DNA of 64,000 nt from Amorphophallus konjac (Eukaryota > Streptophyta > Magnoliopsida > Alismatales > Araceae), in NCBI GenBank assembly GCA_022559845.1, contig CM040121.1:567536140-567600139 (forward strand), written 5' to 3'. Below, piece after piece: positions 56,158-64,000 of this stretch (position 1 is its first letter; each line of letters opens with the position of its first letter). Both the position numbers and the translations under genes were made by a program. The notes beneath the pieces were generated by a model that worked only from the letters and a program-made list of their open reading frames with translations, ran no database searches and was not told where the DNA came from.

Positions 56158-57794
56158 GAAGAGTGATATTCTTTTTTTAATGATTTTTGTATTTTAATTT
56201 TTGTATTTTATTTTTATTTTTACATACACAAACAAGTTACCACATAATTACCTAACGACCTAGATGTGACATAAACCGACAAATAGGGTTTCACAAAATG
56301 ACTAAAGTGTAATGTAAGTTCACCCTCAATATTTTCACCAGCTAGGTAAGGGGTGGTATCACGCCCCGAGAGCGGAAGATACCCGGAGACGCGTGACGAG
56401 TTTATATCAATCATGTCAATCAGAGTAGTAGTGTATTCGACACAAAGACAGAGTGCACAAATATAAAGATAACCCAATCCATTAATTCCTTTAATAAGAA
56501 TATATCTATTACAAACCCTTTCAAATACTAGACTCAATAAAATAAAATACAACGCTTGACTCAACAAAAATAGAGAAAAGACAGGACTAAATTGATGCTT
56601 GAGTAGCTCTAACTCTTTCACTCTTGACTATCCCCTTCAGATTGAGTTCCCTCATCGTCGGATTTACCTGAAACGTAGGGAAACACTGAGTGAGCGAACG
56701 CTCAGTAGGAATTTATATCTCAAGAACTAGCAATGGGTTTAAGTAATTACATCTTTCATGAATGCACTATAGCTATGCATGCTCGCATAAAACGACAAGA
56801 TAGAGAGAGTGTATAACAATAAGATGGCAAGAAGAACTAGTCATGAACTTTCAAGAACTTATATCAAAAGATATCAAGATATTCAAGCAAATGTATTCAT
56901 CATGTCATGTTGGAATTTGGCTATTTTGTTTCAAGTCAAACAAGTATACAATTACCCTTGTTCGGGCCACGCAAGTCATGTAATATCAAGTCAAGTACAA
57001 GTACAAGATTTTTGGAATGTTTAATCAAGCTAGTCATGCACTTCGGTATAATGCCAATACCGTGATCAATCAACTCCCATGGGCACAAGTACTTTCGGGT
57101 GCTCCTCCCAGGACCAGATCAAGTTCTATATGTGCAGGCATTAATCATGTATTTTAACATCCACTTTTGTGTATAGCCAATATGGAATTTCAAGAATAAA
57201 GCTTGTAAACACGTAGGATAGACTTTGATAGAATAGAGTCCAAAAATATGACATAGAATGACGATAATAACGGTATAATCACGATTATCGATAAAACTAG
57301 GTGGAATTGGTTCCCTAGCTTGGGTACCATGACCAACAAGTATGGACACTCTTTATATAGAATTGAGGTCCACATGAACAGCACATCAATGGCAAGACGT
57401 TCTCATTCTTAATATAGAATTGAGGTCCACAAGAACATCATGTTGAATATAGAATTGGGGTTTACGAGAACAGCATCAAAGGGCATGATAATCTCATCCC
57501 ATTAAGAAAATTCTCATGATACACACTTTGCATAACATGAGGGCCGGTATACCATGTTTCTTTAGAGTGACATGGCAATCAAATAATGTAATGGGTTTTT
57601 ATGGTACAACCAGCTCAGTCGGCCTTGAGGGAATCCAAGGCTCGAGGAGTCTTATGGATGTCTCTATGACTAACTCGCTAGTCCAAAGGAACGGAATGTC
57701 CAATGGAGAGCTTGTATGTCAATGAGAATTAGTGGGTAAACGATAAATCATCATGAAACGTGGGACTATACTCACGGAACGGAATATAGTGCCG

Positions 57795-57797
<3 letters not shown>

Positions 57798-57848
<51 letters not shown>
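57798..57848. repeat. (TA)n microsatellite in E4 LTR
   Basis: A pure TA run of about 50 bases sits within the long transcribed part of the LTR. Confidence 0.97.
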
Positions 57849-57849
<1 letters not shown>

Positions 57850-57919
57850 CCCTTCGGTGACAGTAATCAGTGTAAAACAGTAATACAGAAAATAGCGACT
57901 TAAGCTAAGTCATTAATTA

Positions 57920-59137
57920 TCCAATTAACGCCTTACTCAGGGGCGTTTATTCACAATTTGACGACGTATACATTAGCCGTCCCTTCAATATTTCTATTTT
58001 GCAGAAAATCAATATTCTGGAATTTTTACAAAAACGCGCCCTAGACATGGGCGTTACTTGTCAACTAGCGCCCTGGTCTGGGGCGTCAGTTCAATAAGAG
58101 ACGACCTAGACAAGGTCGTGAATTCAAGAATTTACCAATTTTTATAAAATTTCAGGAAAGAGGGTACATGATCATGACAGGAAAAATAGCAGGATTTCAC
58201 AGGTATACTCATGCAATATATAAGGTTCATGGTTACATAGATATTAAATTTTATACGTGGGTATTTGTTAATTACATGTAATTGACGACTTATGGGCATG
58301 GCATCAAAATAATAATTAGCGCCCTAGTGTGGGTCGCTTATTTAAATTAGCGTCCTTGTCAAGGGCGTTTCTTTTTAAAATTTCATGGAAAAACATCTGA
58401 AACCATAATCAAACTATATGCATGTATGACAGAAAGTATTACTAGCAACTGGAGTTGGTTTGGGCTACGTTCTTGAGAAAACCTACCTGGTTTAGAGGAA
58501 GATGCGTAAAAGATGTGAAGAGATGATACTCTGTTTGCAACAGAGTTTCCTCGCCGGAAGAAGAAAACAAGATGAAGAACTTCTCGTCCTTCAACTATAT
58601 GAGAGTTTCTTCACGTTGCAGGCAACCTGCAGAGGAAGAAGGAAAGACGAACGATCATTATCTTCCTTAAACCGTGACTGAAGGAAAAGAAGAACACTAC
58701 CTGTTCTTCGTGCACGGCAGCAGCAGACGAACGCCAAAATAGCGATCAGGGCTTGATTAGGGAGTATATTTATAGGATTTTGGGGATCCTAATAGGGTTA
58801 GAGTTGTATTGGAGGTAATACTTCCATGATAGAGTCCTTACCGTATTCCACCTTCGACGTAGTTATCCAGAACTTGCCCTGGATAAAAGACCTGGGTCGA
58901 ACGAAACTCGAACTGCATTAACGTCTTAAGTGAGGGCGTCGAATTTAAATTGACGCCTTGTCTAGCGTCGTTACTTATGTAAACGCGCCCATGTAGAGGG
59001 CGTTTCATTTCTTTTCCTTAATTTTTATTTTTCCCGTCGTTTGAATTTTGACGCCCTATTATCTAGGCGTCCCTTTTAAATTAACGCCTTATCCAGAGGC
59101 GTTTCCTTTTGAATCAACGCCTTTATAAAAGGCGTTA
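57920..59137. repeat. Hairpin array of ACGCC..GGCGT type in E4 LTR
   Basis: About 13 short palindromes occur in two groups (57925-58375 and 58919-59137). The last is perfect: AACGCCTTT at 59116-59124 pairs with AAAGGCGTT at 59128-59136. Others include 58033-58052 and 58983-59005. The promoter and a 5' region of about 500 bases lie between the groups. Confidence 0.82.
58765..58774 (-). promoter_or_regulatory. TATA-like box, E4 3' LTR
   Basis: CCTATAAATATAC on the minus strand lies about 475 bases inside the LTR start. The call is from sequence and position only. Confidence 0.6.
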
Positions 59138-59246
59138 TTTCTTCTTGATTAATGATTTACCCATTTAGACTCTTTGTCATCTATTTACTTATCTTTTATT
59201 TTAATTTAATTTATTTAAAAATCTTATTTTTATCAGGGTTGCTACA

Positions 59247-59260
59247 CCCTCCCCCACTTA
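59247..59260 (-). other. E4 polypurine tract
   Basis: The minus-strand run AAGTGGGGGAGGG abuts the LTR start TGTAGC. Confidence 0.85.
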
Positions 59261-59325
59261 AAGGAATTTGGTCCCCAAATTCAATAGTATAAGTATATAT
59301 AAGTGGAGATCATAGAGTATATACT

Positions 59326-62300
59326 TTAAAATAATTCTGGAAATCGCTTCCTCATGGATTCCTCGGTCTCCCATGTAGCTTCATGATCGGAACTCTTATT
59401 CCATTGTACTTTTATCATGGGGATAACCTTATTCCTTAGAGTACGGACTTCACGATCTAGTATCCTTATGGGCCTCTGTTCATATGTGAGATCCTTCTGG
59501 ATAACTAAGTCTCCATGTTCAATAATATGTGATGGATCGTGCACATACTTCTTCAACATAGATATGTGGAATACATTATGTACATCAGACAGTTGAGGAG
59601 GCAATGCGATGCGATAAGCAACCTCGCCAACTCGTTCCAGTATCTCGAATGGTCCGATGAATCTTGATGTAAGCTTACCCTTAACACCAAATCTCCGTAT
59701 GCCACGTCCAAGCGATATCTTGAGAAATACATGGTCTCCAACTTTGAATTCAAGATCTCTCCTTCTCGTGTCGGCATAAGCCTTTTACCTAGACTGAGCA
59801 ACTTGCAGTCTTTCTCTAATCAATTGTATCTTCTCAGTGGTATCCCTTACCATGTCTGGACCTAATAGTTGTTTTTCTCCAACTTCGTCTCAGCATAAGG
59901 GTGATCGGCAACTTCTTCCGTATAAGGCTTCGAAAGGTGCCATTTGTATACTTGCCTGGTAGCTATTATTGTATGCAAATTCCACCAACGGCAAGTGATC
60001 ATGCCAGCTTCCATCGAAATCAATGATGCAAGCTCTGAGCATATCTTCAACCACCTGGTTAGTTCTCTCGGTCTGACCATCCGTTTGAGGATGAAAAGCT
60101 GTACTAAAGTTAAGCCTTGTTCCCAACGAATGTTGTAGTCCTTTCCAAAAATGGGAAGTAAAACGGGGATCTCTGTCAGACACGATTGAAACAGGAATAC
60201 CATGTAATCTGACTATTTCCTTGATGTATAATGCAGCCAAAACGTCAACTGACCATCGGCTCTTTATTGGCAAGAAATGCGCCGATTTAGTCAATCGGTC
60301 AATAATAACCCATATTCCATCATGTCCTCCTTTTGATTTAGATAGACCCATGATGAAATCCATACTAATATTCTCCCACTTCCATTTGGGAATATCTAGA
60401 GGATGTAATTTTCCAGCAGGCTTTTGGTGTTCCGCCTTGACCTTTTGGCAAGTGAGACAGCGTGATACATAGTCTGCTATTTCCCTTTTCATGTTGGGCC
60501 ACCAAAAATTCCTCTTCACATCTTGGTACATTTTGGTTGATCCTGGATGAATTGTGTACCTTGATCTATGAGCTTCATCTAAGATCTTCTTCTTTAACTC
60601 GGGACAATCCGGTATGCAAGTTCTATTCCTGAACACTAATCTTCCTTCACAAGTTATTTGGAAATCAGATTGTCCTTCCAATCTGCCCTTGATTTCTACT
60701 AATATTGGGTCATCATCCTGAAGTGCTTGTGTTTCAGTTAATAGGTCTGGACGAATGCTTATATGAGATAATGTGACACATTGAAAGTCTGTGTCTATGC
60801 TTATATTGAGTTCGAAGAATTGCTTCAGCAATTTCCATTCTTAAATCATACAATTGGCTAACAATGCTCTCGGCTTTCGACTAAGGGCATCTGCTACATG
60901 GTTACCCTTTCCGGGATGATATTGTATATTGAAGTCGAAGTCCTTGAGATATTCTAGCCAACGCCTTTGCCTCATATTTAGTTCCTTTTGAGAGAAAAGA
61001 TACTTGAGACTCTTGTGATCGGAGTATACAGTAAACTGCACTCCATATAGATAATGTCTCCAGATCTTTAGTGCAAATACTACCGCGGCTAATTCTAAGT
61101 CATGGACGGGGTAGTTCTCTTCATGCTTCTTTAATTGACGAGAAGCGTAAGCTATAACCTTTCCTTGTTGCATTAGAACACATCCGAGGCCAATGCCAGA
61201 AGCATCAGTGTATACCTCGAATTTCTCTCCTTCCACTGGTAAAGCTAAGACAGGAGCTGTAGTAAGATGATCCTTGAGAGTTTGGAAGCTTCTTTCACAT
61301 TCCTCACTCCATTCATAACGGATCTCCTTACGAGTTAACCTCGTAAGTGGTACGGCGATCTTAGAGAAATCTTTGATGAATCGCCTGTAATAGCCAGCAA
61401 GACCTAAGAAACTTCAGATCTCGCTAGCGTTGGTCGGTCTTTCCCAATTTCTTACAGCTTCAACTTTTGATGGATCTACTGATAAGCCATCCTTTGATAT
61501 AACATGTCCGAGAAAAGTCACTTCCTCAAGCCAGAATTCACACTTGCTGAGTTTTGCATATAATTGGTTTGTCCTCAATATTTGTAATGCAATCCTCAAT
61601 TGCTCCTCATGCTCTTCCTTAGTCTTGGAATAAATTAATATATCATCAATAAAGACCACCACGAATTGATCCAAATAAGGCCTGAATATACTATTCATTA
61701 ACTGCATAAAGGCAGCAGGGGCATTCGTTAGTCCAAAAGGCATAACAACAAACTCATAATGGTCATACCTGCTTCTGAATGCAGTCATATGAATGTCATC
61801 ATCCTTGATCCTTAGTTGGTGATATCTTGACCTGAGATCAATCTTGGAAAAGTACTTGGATCCAGATATTTGATCAAATAACTCATCGATTCTCGGCAGT
61901 GGATACTTATTCTTGATAGTGAGATGATTCAACTGTCGATAATCGATGCATAGTCTCATGGATCCATCCTTCTTCTTTACAAATAATACAGGCGCTCCCC
62001 ACGGGGAAGTACTCGGTCTAACGAATCCTTTCTTAAGAAGTTCCATCAATTGCTCCTTTAACTCCTTGAGTTCAGCAGGGGACATTCTATAAGGTGCCTT
62101 AGAAACGGGACCCGCACCAGGAACTAAATCGATGGTGAAGGCCACTTCTCTTTGCGGGGGTAATCCAGGCAAATCCTCCGGAAACACATCCAGAAATTCT
62201 TGCACAACTGGGATATCTTCTATCTTAGTTTCCTGAGCCTCCTTAATCGTGACAAATGCAAGGAAAGATACACATCCTTTCCTTATTAGCTTGCTAGCTC

Positions 62301-63678
62301 GGAGAGCCGAAATAAGAGGGGATTTGTTCCGACTCTTGGGGCTAGAATATACTAGTTCTGGAAAGTCCTTGAAAGTAACCTTGCTATTGCGGCAATCGAC
62401 TGTTGCCTGATATTTGGATAACCAATCCGCTCCCAGTATGACATCATACTCCTTTAGATCTAAACATATGAGATCGATAGGAAGATTTCTTCCTTTTACC
62501 AAGACTTCACAGTTTTGATAGTGGTGAGTAATATCGGTTTCGTTTCCGAGAGGAGTAGATAAAATTATTTTCATCCATTCCGGTTCCACAGGTAGGGGGT
62601 TAGCAAACTTCTTGGAAATAAAAGAATGTGATGCACCCGTATCAAATAAGACATGTGCATACTTGGAACAAACTTTCAGTGTACCTTCTACTAGTCCGCC
62701 TTCTTCTTCTTGTTCGATCTCCTTAATTGCGTGAAGACGAGCATTCTTGGTTACTGGGCGCTTTCCGTCACCGGTTTGATCATTAAGTAATGGGCAATCG
62801 GGAATCCGATGCTCACGGCTCCCGCAACGGAGACATGCTCCAAGTTTCCTCCAGCACTCTTCGGCTTTATGACCAGCCTTGTCACAATGCTTGCATATTA
62901 TATTCGAAGGTGTAGTAGTGATAGAGAAGGGCTTGGTCTTCTTAAATTTTTGGTCTTGAGAAGAAGTACCTCCAGTGCTAGGCCTCTTCTTGAAGTTGGG
63001 TTTAAAGGAACCCGAACTTGTAACTTGTTCCTTCTTATCCTTCCCACGGATTCTATCTGATAGCTCCGTGGCATCTTCTAACAATTGAGCTCAGCGTACT
63101 ATCTCTGAGTAGACCTGAATATCTATTGGCGCCAGCTGGGTAATATATTGGGGCCTGAGCCCATTAAGGAACCTCCTAGCTTTCATCTTCTCGGTGCTAA
63201 CTAAGTGCTTAGCATACCGAGACAATCTAGAGAATTGTGCCTCGTACTCCGCCACTGATAATGACCGTTGCTTGAGGGCGGCAAATTCGGTAGCTTTCTT
63301 TTCTTGGACTCGGTCTGAAAAATATTTATTGTTGAAATGTTCAACAAATTCTTCCCAAGTAATTTGGTCTTGATTTAAAGTAGCTTCTATTGATTCCCAC
63401 CAGCATCGGGCATCCCTTTCTAGTTGGAAAGTAGCTAATAAGACTTTATCTTGATCCGTGCACTGCATAACACGGAATATACGTCCCGTCTCCCTGATCC
63501 AGTGCTCTGCGTCATCCGGATCAGTAGAATCCATGAATTTGGGAGGGTTCATGTTCTTGAAGACTTGGTGGAGACTTCCGGCTCGTTGTGCACCTCCCTG
63601 TGCTACTTGTTGCAGCACCTGAGTCATGCCTTGAAGTGTACGCTGCATGTTACGCCACTGAGCACGTTCGGCAGCCAT
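59326..63678 (-). pseudogene. E4 gag-pol polyprotein, one frame with five stops
   Basis: From ATG at 63678 (MAAERAQWRNMQR) to the stop at 59326 everything lies in a single frame of about 1450 codons. Gag capsid: 63600-63090. Zinc knuckles [14 protein letters not shown] and [14 protein letters not shown] near 62895 and 62830. Protease [13 protein letters not shown] near 62640. RT with [15 protein letters not shown] near 61990 and [12 protein letters not shown], catalytic Asp pair at 61642-61647. RNase H with [10 protein letters not shown] near 61210 and VADALSRK near 60880. Integrase HHCC near 60500-60590 and triad in ISMDFIMG, SIVSDRDPRF, TDGQTERTN. Chromodomain near 59330-59450. Stops are at 63091, 61414, 60841, 59890 and 59785 (three TGA, two TAA). 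Each is one transition from the expected codon. There is no frameshift, so it is a recent loss. Confidence 0.95.
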
Positions 63679-63831
63679 TATCCTACAATTACAATAACTA
63701 TATTAGTATATACTCGCGTTAAGGGCTTTTAAGTTTTTATGTTAACTCAACCCTTGGTTCTACCCAATCTCACCGGTTAAAGGTTAAACCTATCCTTGGA
63801 CTTGGGTTTTCCTAAGAATTGAATACCCTAG

Positions 63832-63843
63832 GCTCTGATACCA
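63832..63843 (-). other. E4 primer-binding site (initiator Met tRNA)
   Basis: TGGTATCAGAGC on the minus strand lies seven bases from the LTR end, a longer spacer than in E1 or E3. Confidence 0.93.
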
Positions 63844-63850
63844 CAAAAAC

Positions 63851-64000
63851 TGTCACGCCCCGAGAGCGGAAGATACCCGGAGACGCGTGACGAGTTTATA
63901 TCAATCATGTCAATCAGAGTAGTAGTGTATTCGACACAAAGACAGAGTGCGCAAATATAAAGATAACCCAATCCATTAATTCCTTTAATAAGAATATATC
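63851..64000 (-). repeat. E4 5' LTR, first 150 bases only
   Basis: It begins TGTCACGCCCCGAGAG and matches 56357-56506 almost base for base. The rest is beyond the window. Confidence 0.95.

Larger units (their letters stand above)
56357..59246 (-). repeat. E4 3' LTR
   Basis: This LTR of 2.89 kb matches 63851-64000 at its outer end (cacgccccgagagcgg). The terminal TG has become TA here. It holds the conserved block at 56666-56710, a (TA)n run at about 57798-57848, a hairpin array at 57920-59137 and a TATA-like box at 58765-58774. Bases 57600-57720 match 147-265. Confidence 0.93.
56357..64000 (-). mobile_element. E4: Tekay/Del-like chromovirus, 5' LTR runs off the window
   Basis: The minus-strand element has a 3' LTR at 56357-59246, polypurine tract, complete gag-pol frame, primer site and the first 150 bases of the 5' LTR. 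Its integrase tail (VHNVFHISMLKKYV plus chromodomain) places it with E1 and E2. It interrupts E6. The second target duplication lies outside the window; the left flank is GGTGG. Confidence 0.93.

Overview
The window is a stack of nested long-terminal-repeat (LTR) retrotransposons with no recognisable host gene. Long LTRs (2.0-3.3 kb), initiator-Met-tRNA primer sites, chromodomain integrases, a Ty1/copia fragment and insertions inside insertions point to pericentromeric or intergenic heterochromatin of a large-genome vascular plant, probably an angiosperm. I cannot name the species. Element labels below (E1, A1 and so on) are mine. Bases 1-64 are a gap.

Layout. 65-2240 is LTR-like DNA related to the LTR of E4. 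2241-4445 is unrecognised GC-rich and AT-rich DNA. 4446-4842 is a degenerate minisatellite. 4922-26198 is an LTR of E5 (minus strand), split by E1 (7802-25748, minus strand, Tekay/Del-like chromovirus, target duplication GCGCC). E1 is itself split at its RNase H-integrase linker by A1 (11582-19788, plus strand, duplication AAACT). 26199-28183 is non-coding interior of E5. About 28184-28970 is an unclassified LTR-like block, and 28971-32316 is a decayed Ty1/copia (SIRE/Maximus-like) element. 32317-42307 is the LTR of E2 (minus strand, Tekay-like), split by A2 (32467-39943, plus strand, duplication TATAA). After the E2 integrase tail comes E3 (43289-50601, minus strand, duplication CACAG). About 50607-56356 is E6, a minus-strand element with a Gag-tail-like frame. 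56357-64000 is E4 (minus strand, Tekay-like), whose 5' LTR runs off the window.

How the parts relate. E1, E2, E4 and E5 are chromoviruses of one broad type whose LTRs share a short conserved block and dense arrays of CG-rich hairpins. A1, A2 and E3 belong to a second chromovirus type in which the chromodomain ends at or inside the 3' LTR. A1 has gag, protease and integrase but no reverse transcriptase. A2 and E3 have unrelated LTRs yet encode the same unusual protein plan: a Gag-like front, a conserved block of unknown function, DPFDPF motifs, GCPGPP repeats, then only the integrase C-terminal tail and chromodomain. E3 keeps this as one open frame of 964 codons. This shared module is the best candidate for an undescribed system: a non-autonomous chromovirus lineage with its own conserved protein. 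A second highlight is A2, a single insertion bounded by two inverted copies of the same LTR end.
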